Notes under the pieces: model-generated
Seen by the model: the letters and a program-made list of their open reading frames with translations, nothing else
The model's database searches: none
What the model was told of the DNA's origin: nothing
NCBI GenBank assembly: GCA_907163375.1
Contig: CAJQUW010008753.1
Span: forward strand, 496,001 to 560,000
Direction of reading: 5' to 3'
DNA length: 64,000 nt
From: Prostheceraeus crozeri
Lineage: Eukaryota > Platyhelminthes > Polycladida > Euryleptidae
Shown here: positions 28,565 through 40,770 of the stretch, piece by piece
Numbering within the stretch: the first letter of the stretch is position 1
How the letters are laid out: every line of letters starts with the position of its first letter
Position numbers and translations under genes: made by a program

Positions 28565-29870
28565 AACTTGCACACATCAGATCTTCACTCATTTTTGAAT
28601 TATTCAGTGTCCATAGCAGACGTCGTTCTTCTTCCCTCCGTTCTCTGATTCATACTACAATTCTGAAGTGAGTTTCATTGTCATGTTATGCTACTTTATA
28701 GGATATTCGGGAGTAGGAACATTATTAAGTTCTTATAACCAAATAGCTTTAAATATAGAAGCTTGGGTTTTAGGATAGGAACACTTTATGTTACATTATT
28801 AACCATGTATTTTTTTAATTTTTCATCCTATATTAAGTCATTGAGCGAGAGACATGAATATATCAGTTTGAATGTAAGTGTATTTGAATCAACAACATTT
28901 TCACAGTTTGTTTATAAATAAAAGATACCTAAATAAAGCCTTCATCCATTTTAAATATTCAGTCTGTCATCTGCTAACAGATGTATAAAATTCAAGCTTG
29001 TTTAATTAAACAAATTGAGGATTGGTTGAAATTTTCGAAATTTCACTTTCATTCCATTAAATTAATTTCGAAATTAAATAATTTCAAGACATCTACTTGC
29101 AAATTTCAACTCTTTCTATCAGCAAACCGTTTTCGAATGAAATTAAACTTTCGACTTTCGGTTTCAATTTCAACTTCAGATTTCAATTCTTTCTAAGATT
29201 TATTCAATATCAAGGTAGTACTTCATAGAGTTTTGTTGATGATATATAAATGAGTTCTCATTTAATAAGAGATAAAATTATAATCAATTTTTTTCCTCTA
29301 TTGAGATGGTCCGACAAGAGAGTCTTGCACAACAGCGCCTAATTTTTCACTTCTGTGAAACATGTCAATTGCCCGTTCGTCATGCTAATAAGAGCAGTCA
29401 CAAGAACTGCCTCTTCAAAAGTGACTGTACGTATCTGTACTGCCTAAGTTGTAAGTCCAGTAAGCGGAGCAATGAAAAGGCAAATACCGAAGCCTCTAAG
29501 GCATTCATTGAAAAGCACACACCATGTGCTCAGCAAAATGGGAAGAAGGGCATCAACCTCACCTCAAAGGCTGAAAAGAGGAGGTTGGAGCGATTATTTC
29601 ACAAGGAGATGCCGATGGAAGGTGTCCTTTCACAGGTGGATGAGCCTATGGAAATATAGAAACCCGTCAAGTCCCGAGTCCCAAAGAAAGCCCCCAAGTC
29701 ACGACAGTTCATCGATGACACAGGAAGCTGCTTTCAGCGACTTCTTCTGATGAGGACGCTGAAACTTCGTCAGCGACTTCTTCCCCGACATCTTCTTCCG
29801 ATGAGGATGATGATTCTGTTACAAATGTAAGTATCAAAGTTCGTCAACAGCATGAGTACAGAATTTTCTA

Positions 29871-31727
29871 TTAACCCATTTAAGGCCGCTTATGTAAATA
29901 TCGGCAAATTTTCTATAAAAACGGTGGCAAGTGTTTCAGAATGTTATAATTAAGAATAATATATGATGACCAGTTCATTACAATAACCCTATCTTAGAAA
30001 TTAAAGCCGTAACGATTTCGTTACGATGGCGTCATATGATGTCAAAGTATATAGAAGCATGCTTTTTTCAAATGCAGTTTATGAATTGCTCCAAGCAATT
30101 CTTGCCGAAATAATGAGTCATAGCTTCAGCATAAAAGCTCTCCATCATATTTCAGAGGTATTTGTCGAAACTGTGAACAATTTAATCAAAGGCCTGCTTT
30201 ATGCTACTTGTCGTTGCTGTTTGTTGTGAACTCGTTATCTTCGAAATGAGAACAAGTTTTTATATTTCGAAATTCATGTCGAGAAATTGATTCTCTTTCT
30301 GCATCGACTCCAAATTCATGGTAGAGTTGGAGGCGCCTCGGTCATTCGCAATGTCCACATAAATGAAGAACATCAAGAACGCATTTGATATTGTTTAGTA
30401 TTATGTAGGCCTAAACAATTCTTTTGTCCCGGGTAGTCACTGGTTTCTGCCACTGAGGTCGATAAGACCATCAGCATGCGTATCAAGCATCTCATAAAGA
30501 TTCTTGCCTTGAAATGCATCCAGAGAATGTTTGTCCTATCTGCGAATATGGAAATTACCGATATTTGCCATTATGTTGACTGCTTCTTCTGTTTACTGAA
30601 ATGATCATTCAAATCATCTTTCGTTGCAATCTCACACTGCCTTACGATGTCACTAGCCTCTGAGATATCGTTTGAGAGACTTACCTCTGAGACACATAAA
30701 CTCATCATTGCTTCAAAACTCTGATGAAGCATTTACTTATGGAGGTTTTGTGGCAACATTCATATACCGTGATCGTCGGCATTAGGCCTATTGCATATTT
30801 CAGTAACTTCTTTATCCATAGTTAGCAACAGCTTGGGTATTGTCTTCAAAAAGCTGCACAGGTTGATATAATCAAGCTAAGCCTTTATAAATATTTTAAA
30901 CCAGTTTGGGCCATCTCGAGGCTCTGGCGTGCCCTTGTAGGGAGAGACGCATCGAGCATTGAGAATGCTCGAGTCGGAGGACATCTTTGTATTCTATGCC
31001 CACGCGAAGTGCCACCCTGCAATGTTTATGATTAAGCTATAAGAGAAAATGCTTGAGATTCGATCTCTCTTTGACTTGCTTCTGTACATGAGCTAACAAG
31101 TCTAATATTGAGGAAGTTACTATACGGCAATTGACTTCGGTTGGTTTTGTGACGGAAAAGCCATAGACTATAAATAGCAACAAGCATTACAGACTCATAG
31201 AATACACTAAGAATGCAATATTCCAATGAAATTGTTCGTTTTCAGTATTCAACAAACATTAGTTTTAAAGAAAATTGATAGTATTCACCACCATTTACTT
31301 CATTTATATTGTTGCTGTATTTAACATTTGTATATCATATTACGCCAGTGTAACTAAAACGCTACGGTTCAAAAAATTTACGTGCCATGTCATGAATGAA
31401 TATCCGAGCAAGTATTGATTGCTATTTTCGGTATTTGATGGATAATGAGATCACGCAAATGACATTGACAGTAAAATACATGTGGACGTTCATACACTGA
31501 GCCTTTCAGTATATTAGCAGATTTTAAGCCCATTTTTTGTCTAATTTCGTGATAAAATATAAGCACTAAAAAGTGCTAATTTTTGAATTGGCGATTGTTT
31601 ACCTGAAAATATGTGATAAATAATGTATGGTAATCAAAATATTGTGTCATATGTCGCAAGCTGGAGAAGACAGCAGATTCCGAAAACTGCTGTAGCGAAA
31701 ACGTTACACTTGCGCTAAATGGGTTAA
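29871..31727. mobile_element. TTAA-flanked (piggyBac-like, non-autonomous) element in an intron
   Basis: The left end reads TTAACCCATTTAAGG (29871) and the right end CGCTAAATGGGTTAA (to 31727), giving 8- to 9-bp inverted ends plus TTAA on both sides. Palindromic CGTAACGATTTCGTTACG lies near the left end (30006) and AACGTTAC near the right end. No transposase frame is visible in its 1.85 kb. Without it the host intron (29827-31792) would be about 110 bases, close to the next intron (79 bases). Confidence 0.65.
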
Positions 31728-32029
31728 GATATGTTTCGAAACTCACTTTACTACTAATGTTTTTGTTTGTAATAGATTAATTTATCTTTTAGAATGGAAT
31801 GACTCGTTGCCCCGTGAGAGAGACATTGGATCCGGTCAGAAGATCACAATCCAGCCAGCCGGAGGTAAGAGAAATTCACTTTTGTATCTCATCAATGGTA
31901 AAATGTTAAATAGATGATAAACAATTGTTTCTTTCGATTACAGGACTCCGCGATGTGTGCATCTCAGGAGGAGGTGTCATTCAGCCACATCCGGGCTTCT
32001 CCGAGCTGGAGTGTGCGCCTTCCTTTATC

Positions 32030-34400
32030 TCTTTACTTAATGTGATTCCACCATTTCATACTTCATGTGATCACGCAGCAATTGATTTTTAATCCAAGCC
32101 TCTCTGAAATCATTTGATGATAATTAAGTTGAAAGTAGAATGGACTACAGAAATACAGATTTTGTCCAAATGCGAAGCTATCTCGCCGAAGTATCTTGGT
32201 CCGACTTAATTGGTGGCAACTGCTCAATTACTACTAACTTTGTGGACGATTTATGGTTAAAGTTTTTAAACATCATGTATTGTGCCATAAATAAGTTTGT
32301 CCCTGTTAAGAAACTTAACAATAGCCGTGCATTGAAGAAATCAAAAGTCTTGAAGAAACTACTCAAAAGAAAACGGTATTGGTATAAGAGAGATAAAGAA
32401 ATTTACCGTAATGTCAGCAGAGAATATAATGCCGAGGTGTTGAAGCTTAAAACTAATTTCGAATGTAACATCATTGAGAATGGGTACATAAGAAAATTTT
32501 ATGCCTATGTTAACAAGAAAATGAAAACATTGATTCCATTCCTTCGTTAATCAATTCAGACAGTTTACTTATTTCTGAGTCGACTGGCAAAGCTAATATT
32601 ATGAATGGACATTTTTTGTCAGTGTTCTCACAAGATGACAATCATACACCTCTTTTTGAGAGAAGAGTAAATGAGGGTACATCTTGTTGTTCTGTTGAAT
32701 TCCCGGTCGACGATGTTGTAGCATGCCTGTTAAAACTTCCGCCTAAGTTTTCAAGGACACCAGATTTCTTACCAGCGTTTGTTTTACGGCAGGTGGCTGT
32801 GGAAATCGCACCTTTTTTGGCGAAACTATATGAATTTTCTATGATCGCAGGCTATATTCCCACTCATTGGCGTCACGCCTTCATCGTTCCTGTGTACAAA
32901 CGAAAGGGTCGTTCTTCACATCCCTCTAGTTACAGACCAATATCATTGACTTCTAACATCTGCAAGGTAATGGAGACAATCATCTCAATGAAAGTTGTGG
33001 CCTATGTGAAGGAAAATGACTTACTAATACCAAATCAATTTGGTTTTGTTAGTGGTAGAAGTACAACTACTCAACTCATAACTTGTTTTCATGAATGGAC
33101 TGATGCATTATCGAGGAGAGAACGAGTGGATTGCGTTTATGTGGATCTTAATAAGGCTTTCGACTCCGTTGTTCACCGAAATTACTGTTACTGAATTTAC
33201 TTAATTACTGAAATTACTGTTACTTAAACTTGAAGCGTATGGTATTCAGTTTGAATTATTGAATTGGATAAAAGCATTTCTATATGATCGAACTCAAGCT
33301 CTTATCATTGACAGTTCTATTTCAGACCGTGTTTCCGTCGCAAGTGGGGTTCCGCAGGGAACAGTTCTCGGGCCCATTCTATTTGTTATGTATATAAACG
33401 ATATAGGTGATTGTATAGAGAAAGGAATATCTTACAAATTGTTTGCTGACGACCTAAAAATTTACTGTTTGTGTCATGATTCGTCAACTTCATCTCATCA
33501 GGTTTCTTTGAATAATTTAAATAGCTGGTGTAAACAGTGGCAATTAGTAGTATCTCCAGATAAATGTATGGTGCTATCCTTGGGAAGAAAGTTTCATAAT
33601 GACAATTCTTATATATTGAATGATAAAGTTGTGTCTATTCACGAGTCGGTTAACACCTTGGTGTGCTTATTACTCCTGATTTGAAATTCAGTTCACATTG
33701 TGCTAAAATTGCTTCCTCCGCATTTGGTAGAGCTTGTTGTTTGCTCAAGTCTTTTACTTTCTGTGATAAGGATAAGTTAATTGTTGGATAAAAGTCTTTT
33801 GTTCGACCAATTCTTGAGCATAATTGCCAAGTATTTAACTCGTATTTAAAACGGGATATTTTGTGTCTTGAACGTGTACAGAGATTTTTTACTAGGAGAT
33901 GATGCCAACGTTGTAATATCTTTTTTACTGATTATCAGCATCGCCTTCGCCTACTTAACTTAGATTCACTATACAGAAGACGCATTGTACAAGATTTATG
34001 TTTATTTCTTAAAATTTATCATGGACTGATTGATGTTGATATTAAAGATTTTTTGAGTGAACGTTCCTCTGCTTACTGCACTCGCAGTCGACAGTTTAAT
34101 TTATCTCAAGTTGAGCCTATTACTCTCCCAGCTAATAATTGTCTGTCCAACACCTTCTTTTATCGTGTATACAAAATTTGGAATTACTTGCCTAACACTT
34201 GTACTTGTGCTCCATCCATTCAATGTTTCAAAAAGAGATTGCAAAATGTCGATCTTGACCACTTTTTTTATGACATTGTGTGATGTTCTATGTGTAACGC
34301 TCGTCATTAAGTGCCATTCATGGCCACGGCTGGCGTAAAGTTCATGCATGTTAAGTTCTCTTTATATGATTTTCATTAAATATAAATTATCTTATCTTAT
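32030..34400 (+). mobile_element. LINE C, 5'-truncated, nested in the spliced gene
   Basis: It is flanked by CTTTATC at 32023-32029 and 34401-34407. It begins near the end of an endonuclease domain (CDHAAIDF) and ends with a TTATC tail (about 34386-34400). It is the second LINE nested inside a Polinton in this window. Confidence 0.8.
32110..34283 (+). pseudogene. LINE C reverse transcriptase, frameshifted
   Basis: RT strings are YRPISLTSNICK, NQFGFVSGRSTT, YVDLNKAFDSV, GVPQGTVLGPILF and FADDLKIYC. Frame breaks lie near 32550, 33190-33259 (a small internal duplication around TTACTGAAATTACT), 33660 and after 33780. The C-terminal end lies near 34283. Dead. Confidence 0.8.
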
Positions 34401-34759
34401 CTTTATCACCGGTGATGACACTGGCTCCGTCATCTCCACTGCGTCCTTCCTCTTCGATCCCAGCCGCAGCTCCTTCCTCTTCGATCCCAGCCGCAGCACC
34501 TTGCTCTCCGATCCCAGCCGCAGCTCCTTCCTCTCCGATCCCAGCCACAGGTCCTTCCTCTCACGCTGCAGTGCCCGCACCTCCAGCTCCTCTCCCTGTT
34601 CGGTAGTACAATGTCGACCTCGACGCGACGGTAGAAGATGACATTGAGGTACAACTACGTCTTTGTCAAGAGCGCCTGAGGGAGGTTGAGGCCCGCGAGG
34701 TGAAGTTGAAGGAGGACAATAGAGGTTTGATTGAGTCTCTAAGAAATATTACTCAATGA

Positions 34760-35085
34760 AACCTCCTGTTGGCCTCCCAAGTAACCACCAGTCAACAGCA
34801 CAATAAAGAGACACTTGTCCACCTCGACTGTTCCCAAAATGGGATCAGAAAAGTGCGCCTTACAAGGATGGACGATTTGGGTGGCTGTAGTTACAGCTGC
34901 AGTCACCTAAAACTTTATCATAGTGGCATTGTTATATGCGTCAAACTATAACTTCATTACTTTGACTTCTATTTTCTTCTATTTTGAAAAAAAATAATTG
35001 TTGAAATTTTATGTTTTGTCTTTACAACAAATCGGAACATATGGTATTGGCTGGTGATGACGCTGACGTCATTAGATGGCAGATG
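34760..35085. other. Intergenic region before PolB
   Basis: No convincing gene. The stretch ends in the PolB promoter. Confidence 0.4.
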
Positions 35086-35093
35086 TATATAAG
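35086..35093 (+). promoter_or_regulatory. TATA box TATATAAG of PolB
   Basis: TATATAAG lies 32 bases before the ATG at 35125, so the leader would be very short. It is the same eight bases as at 26708. Confidence 0.6.
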
Positions 35094-35124
35094 GGCTTGC
35101 TAATTTCAATCCTCATCAATAATC

Positions 35125-38100
35125 ATGGTTGTCTGTACCAAGCGTGGAAAAGTGTTCACTCTCATAGTCAATTTGCAACGTCATGAAAAATTTTGCAAGT
35201 TATGAAAAACTGATCAATGTAGCAAGTGTCCATATAAGACGAATAGGATAGATAATCTTAAGAGGCATAAACTTGTATGCAATAATAAACCGAATGATAG
35301 CATAACAGAGTCAAATTCAAATAATCAAAATAAATCTACTTCTAAGCCAACAACCGGCGCTTCAACTAACATACAAAACTTTATGTAATACTGCTCTCGG
35401 TGTGGCAAAACGTATAACTCTATAAGTAGATTTCGACAGCATATGAATGTACATAATACAAATAGTGAGATGAATATGCATATTAACTATGGAACTGTTA
35501 GTCTCAGCGAAAGCGCACTCAATGGTCATGCACGTGTGTATGATATCACGCCAACAACACCTACTTTGGACATTACATCATTCTTAGAAAGCATGCGTTC
35601 CATGTTAGGGAATTTAGTGTCTGACTTACTAAGGAGCTATCAATTGCGCGGTCTTCTGATTGCACAAATTCGTTTTGTCCATTCTAATCCTCAAGACGAA
35701 GAAACTTTTCTCGCACACTTTACCTCATTATCCTCAAACTATATTTATGACTATGATGCTTGGTTTCAGGATCATCTAAATAGTCTGATAAATTATATTG
35801 AAGCCTTCACAAAAAGGGTAGCAATTGGATTATAGATGATGTACAAAATATAGAGTTCAATGTAATAACAAGTCCAATACTGTCAGGTGGACAATCATTT
35901 CCTCTACCAAAGAAGTTAAAAAACTCTAAAGCTGTCATTAATGTCAATTCAAATGCAAATGATTGCTTCCTATATGCAGTTTTATCGATATTGCGTTATA
36001 ATGAAGTACCTTATTCAAGGAATGAAGTAAAATCATATAGTAAGTGGACATCTGAGCTAAATATGGAAGGCATTTTCACACCAGTATCAATCAAAGATAT
36101 TCCAAAATTTGAGAAAAATAATGATATTAAAATTAACATTCACTTTTATGAAAATGGACTCAAAGGTGTTCGATACAATAGTAACTCTACTGGTAGGCAA
36201 ACGGTCAATATTTTGATTCAATATTATAATTCTAAACAATGGAGCATCACACTATTGTGGAATTCCGAAGCTGTCAAGATTGTATAGGAGAACTTTAAAA
36301 AGACATAAATACTTCTGCGAAAGATGCACTCAGTCATTCACATATAAGACAACACTAGAACGACACTTCCAGTTTTGCATTCGTGAAAGAGCACAAATAG
36401 AAAAAATGCCGTCAGATCTAAAAGTACTAACAAGTAGCATGGAATATCAACTAAGTCCTCCTTTAGTAATTTATGCAGATATAGAGTGCTACATTGATAA
36501 TTAAATACATAAACCTGCGGCCATTGGAGCTTATCATCTCTGGCATAATGCGCTTCAATCGAAATTTGAGAACAAGTATTACCTCTTTGAGGGAGAAAAT
36601 TGCATTATTAGTTTCTTGCACCACTTAGAAACTGTAGCCCAAGACTTATATGACAACCAATGTGCAACAAATAGACAGCCAATGACACTGTCAGCGGATG
36701 AAAAAGCAAGCCATGAGAATGCAGAATGTTGCAACAAATGTAAATCGAAATTCAGCGATGAAGTCATAGAAGTTCGTGATCATGATCGTATCACCGGACG
36801 ATATAGGCAAACATTATGTAGGAAATGCAATCTCCGGTTAAGACTTAACAGACGGGAGCTCCCCATATTTTTCCACAATTTTAAAAATTATGATAGTCAC
36901 ATCGTTTGCTATAAAGCGATTGGAAGAATGAAATCTTGGATATTAGATGTTGCAGCAGCAACTGCTGAAAAATATATAACTTTATCCACCATTGTCCCTG
37001 TAAATGAATACAAAGGGAAGACAGTATACTTTAAACTAAAGTTCTTAGACTCACATCAATTTCTAAGTGCATCCCTGAGTGAATTAGCCAAGGGCTTGCA
37101 AACGTATGAGCACGTAGAGACATTAAGGGTAGAATTTCCACAATTAAGTGATAATGTTTTATATCAGAAGGGAGTGTTTCCATATTCATACTTCAAAAAC
37201 TTAAACACGTTGACGGAAGACTGTCTACCACCACAATTTGAATTCTATAATGATCTTACTCGTGAGCACTGTTCCGATAGTGAATATGAACACGCTAACA
37301 AGGCATGGATTGAATTTAATTGTAGCTCATTTGGTGATTACATGCTTGCAATTCTGAAGTTAGATGTTTTATTGTTGGCAGACATATTTGAAGTGTTTAG
37401 AGCATTGAGTCAACGGGAGGATGAAGTCGACCCTGTACATTTTGTCAGTCTCCCACATCTTAGCTTTACCTCAGCACTAAATTTCTCTTCCAATGATCCC
37501 CCACACTACATACAAGATGAAAGTATTTACAATCTATTTGAACGAGGAATTAGAGGGGGTATGACTTTCACCAACATTCACCGAGCGCGTGCACGCATTG
37601 AAGAATTAGAAAATAATATACATGAAAGTCGACATTTGACCTACTTAGATGTTAATAACCTTTACGGTTCTTCACTCAGTAGGAATCTACCCCACTCAAA
37701 TTTCAGATGGTTGGGTGAAAGTGAATTAGATAATCTTTTAAATGAAGAAAATGTTCAAAATATAGATGATGATGGTGAAATCGGCTACATTTTTGATTTA
37801 GATTTAGAGTATCCTGCAGCCATTCATGATGAGACTGCCGATTTCCCATTAGCTCCAGAAATGCAGATGATTGAAAAGAGAATGTTTTCACACTATATGA
37901 AAAATCTATATGAAAAAGTAAGACCAAATACACATTTTTCTTCTATCAAGAAACTTCTGCTCCATCAATTGATAGGGAAAATTATGTAGTCCACTACTCA
38001 ATTTAAAATTTTACTTGACCATGGGCATGAGAATCAAGAAGATTCATAGTGGCATAAAATTCTCATAAAAGCCTTGGTTAAAAACATACATTGATATGAA

Positions 38101-38991
38101 CTCTCAAAAGAGGGCTCAATCAAGCACTGACTTCGAAAAGTCATTCTACAAATTGAAAAATAATTCTTTATATGGTAAAACAATGGAAAATGTAAGGAGA
38201 AGGAAAAAATTTGAACTAGTCAACAATGAGAAGCAACTACTGAAATTGTCAAATCATCCTCTCTATGTTCAACACAAAATATTTGATGAAGATCTGGTTG
38301 GTATGGGTACAAACCTTCAATAGTTTTAAATAAATTAATATATGTTGGTCAGGCAGTACTTGACTATAGTAAGTTGGAAATGTATCAATTATACTACAAT
38401 GATCTAAAAGGATGACCACTGATAAATAGAACGCGGCTTTTTGGAGGTGATACCGACAGTTTCTTCCTATGTTTATACACATCACCATCTGTCCGTCTGG
38501 AAGATATACTTCTATACTTCGGTGAAAAGTTTGACTATTCAAACTATGACAGTCATCACCGACTATACTCAACTACAAACAAAGCTAGATTAGGTTGTTT
38601 TAAGGATGAGTGTGCTGGAAAGTTGCTTGAGGAAAGGATCCTACTAAAACCGAAAATGTATTCAATTAAATATCTAGACTCTACGAATCATAGCATCAAA
38701 CGTGCAAAAGGAATTCAGAGAGCAGCAGTTAAAAAATTGAAACATGATGACTATAGGAGTGTGTATTATAGTGAGAATGATACAACTAAAGATATGACAA
38801 TTATAAATTCAAAAAATCACATAGTTAGCACAAAATCATTTAGGAAGCGAGGTCTTTCACTTTGGGAGGATAAGCGCGGTTGGCTGGATAAAAATTTATC
38901 ATTACCATATGGACACTACAGCCTAGGTCTACTACAGCCTACACCGTCGAAGAGAAGGAGATGCCTTCCTGTCACAGGTGATGTAGAATAA
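35125..38991 (+). pseudogene. DNA polymerase B with N-terminal C2H2-type zinc fingers, broken
   Basis: The N-terminal part holds zinc-finger-like repeats (RHEKFC; CSKCPYKTNRIDNLKRHKLVC-type; CSRCGKTYNSISRFRQHMNVH-type; FCERCTQSFTYKTTLERHF). Exonuclease motif I is YADIECY (36470). An extra Cys-rich insertion (CCNKCKSKF ... VRDHDRITGRYR ... CRKCN) is typical of Polinton PolBs. Polymerase motif A is YLDVNNLYGSS (37640), motif B NNSLYGKTMENVRRR (38160) and motif C FGGDTDS (38440). Stops lie near 35208, 35388 and 36502, and frame changes near 35820, 36285, 37985, 38325 and between 38395 and 38450. The gene replicates the element by protein priming; it is dead here. It has no intein, unlike Polinton A. 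Confidence 0.85.
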
Positions 38992-39038
38992 GTCTAAATA
39001 AAAACAATACAATATTCCACTTGTAATAGATCTTGCGA

Positions 39039-39208
39039 TTGCTGCATCATCCGAAATGTAGCAACACTTACTAATACATAAGTAGTCTTACTAAAATTGA
39101 AATTTCTACATCTTTCCGATATGTAGAAATGATTACTAATAAATAGGTTGTCCTAATGTGAGTGAATATGTGAAGAATTTGTACTCAACATCATTCCGAT
39201 ATGTTGAG
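39039..39208. repeat. Three stem-loops with conserved loop and co-varying stems
   Basis: Hairpins at 39039-39064 (TTGCTGCAT/ATGTAGCAA), 39102-39130 (ATTTCTACAT/ATGTAGAAAT) and 39184-39208 (CTCAACAT/ATGTTGAG) follow the PolB stop. The loops all contain TCCGAA or TCCGAT, while the outer stem bases differ but stay paired. They could be 3'-end signals of PolB transcripts. Confidence 0.75.
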
Positions 39209-39270
39209 CTAATAAAATAACAAACTTTAGGCAAACATGAAACTCAAATTTGAAAAATAGCTTTCGGAAC

Positions 39271-39615
39271 ATGCCTCATTACATAAGAACATGGAAACTT
39301 AGTGACGTCCAAAACTTTCACATAACAAATTCTAAAAGAATAGCATTTCGTCATTCAATAGCAAATAGTGTTTGAAAACATCGTGGCGTTTGCATTAGTA
39401 TTGACACACTGCCTTCACTGAAAGACTTCGCTGATCTCATTGGCAACCATAAGACTCGGATCAAGATTCCTCTCGATGACAAGGTATGGATAAAGTGTGA
39501 TTCAACAGTCAAACTATACGTCTGCTCACCAAAGCGGGAAGATGTTGAATATCGATTTTTCGTTTCAGTGACGTCACATGGGAAACCTTTACAAGGGAGA
39601 TACTACCACAGATAA
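39271..39615 (+). pseudogene. Remnant upstream of, and in frame with, the TBP-like gene
   Basis: From ATG 39271 one frame runs 115 codons with TGA at 39373-39375 and ends at TAA 39613-39615, which is in the same frame as the following gene and 15 bases before its ATG. The string KHRGVCISIDTLPSLKDFADLI and the preceding beta-like residues have a faint likeness to PC4-type transcription coactivators, which I hold with low confidence. It may be an N-terminal domain of the TBP-like protein separated by a mutation, or a separate small gene. Confidence 0.35.
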
Positions 39616-39630
39616 CGTCATTCATTAAAG

Positions 39631-40170
39631 ATGGAGGACATCAAACGGTTGGAAGTTGTAAATCGGATGTTAACTACAAAAGCAAACTCAAAACTCAATC
39701 TACAAGAGATCGAGAGGAATATACCCAACCGAAAACAATGGTTACTGATAAAACGTAAATTGAAGCCGACAACGAGCTTACATCTTGGAAGGCCCTCAAT
39801 GTTAACATGGAGGATTCAGAGGAAGGATAAATCTCTCACTATCCTATTCTTTCCAAATGGAACAATCCAATGTATTGGAAGGGTCATGGAGGGTGATCTC
39901 TAATATCTACACTTTACTTTGGAGCATTTACTTGGTGATCCAGTAACTGATTGGAAAGGGAAGACAATGACCGTGTTATGTGAATTGCACTATCACTATG
40001 ACGTCCGTAAAGTTACATCATCACATAATCTAACTTATGAAGTGGAGTTATTTCCAGCAGCTCAATTGACTAACTGGTATCCATATCATGTTCATGTGTT
40101 CCATAATGGAAAGATTGTGATAACCGGCATTAAAGACATAAGTGATGTGCTCCCATCATATGTGATTTGA
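39631..40170 (+). pseudogene. TATA-binding-protein-like gene, one in-frame TAA
   Basis: The frame has 180 codons, the size of a TBP core, with one TAA at 39901-39903. It reads as two direct repeats. The first has KLNLQEIERNIPNRKQ and later SLTILFFPNGTIQCIG. The second has LTYEVELFPAAQL and HVHVFHNGKIVITGIKD. These match TBP signatures: the K-L-D-L start, the YEPELFP motif, and the sheet strand with SGK-V-TG in each half. TBP bends TATA DNA and nucleates pre-initiation complexes. The gene lies between PolB and the protease in an element whose own genes have TATA boxes, so a role in late or element-specific transcription is plausible. An ATG start is supported by the in-frame stop just upstream. 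Confidence 0.75.
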
Positions 40171-40305
40171 AAAAATGTTTCATGAAAACCAAATTGTAGA
40201 TTTTGTATATATGTGAATAGATAATGAAATACGAACATGTTTTTGTTTTCCTTATAAACCCTTGTTTTGGAAAAAGAGAGCAAGTTAATGATACAACATA
40301 AAACT

Positions 40306-40770
40306 TTATTTCAAAACTGTTTCGACATATTTAGTAAGAATTACATCATTTTTATCACAGTCTTTCGAAAATAGTTCTAAAGCACTTTTACAGTTATTTT
40401 TCAATGGTCTCTCGTTGACAAAATAGAGTACATAGCCACCGCACATTAGAGATGTATTAATTTGAAGTGGGAACGATGTCACTTTCCTAACAGTCCAGGA
40501 GAACCTGTTGATCCATAATGCGATATCATGTAAACGAGGTTGATTAAGAGAGTCAAAATATTCGGCCACTTTATAACGATTGATGTATACAGCAATCCAA
40601 TGTTTTCCGGGAAGATTGTTGGTATCCGTATTGATGATCAGCGAACAAGGATAGAAAGGAATTGAATCAGGTAAATTATCTCTAGAAAAGACATTGCGAA
40701 ATATTGTTTTGGAGTAGGGATGAACTTTCCTCATTTTCCACAAGATTTCTATGTTGCTTAAGTTACTCAT
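40306..40770 (-). CDS. Adenain-like cysteine protease, 154 aa
   Basis: The intact frame has the catalytic order of adenovirus-type proteases: His in GKHWIAVYI at about residue 56, Asp in AEYFDSLNQ at about 72, Gln in PLQINTSLMCGG and Cys about eight residues later. The family matures capsid proteins in the virion. It converges with the TBP-like gene (136 bases apart) and its start overlaps the last bases of the capsid gene (40767-40770). Confidence 0.8.
   Translation of the reverse strand: MSNLSNIEILWKMRKVHPYSKTIFRNVFSRDNLPDSIPFYPCSLIINTDTNNLPGKHWIAVYINRYKVAEYFDSLNQPRLHDIALWINRFSWTVRKVTSFPLQINTSLMCGGYVLYFVNERPLKNNCKSALELFSKDCDKNDVILTKYVETVLK

Larger units (their letters stand above)
29306..34759 (+). 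pseudogene. Spliced Polinton B gene: Cys/His-rich, acidic, Pro/Ala repeat, coiled coil
   Basis: Coding exon 1 is 29306-29826 (donor GTAAGTAT at 29827), exon 2 is 31793-31864 (24 codons, donor GTAAGA) and exon 3 is 31944-34759. LINE C is inserted in exon 3; the frame before it continues into the frame after it once one copy of CTTTATC is ignored. Domains in order are a Cys/His-rich region (FCETCQLPV, CTYLYCLSCK), a basic patch, an acidic Ser/Asp/Glu patch, a Pro/Ala/Ser repeat (SSSIPAAAP units) and a final coiled coil. Lesions are TAG at 29657, a frameshift near 29740 and TAG near 34604. I do not recognise the family; nucleic-acid binding is an inference. Confidence 0.65.

Noticed and set aside
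34392..34654. Minus-strand and third-frame proteins over the Pro/Ala repeat
   Set aside because: They are other-frame readings of the 30-base repeat in exon 3 of the spliced gene.
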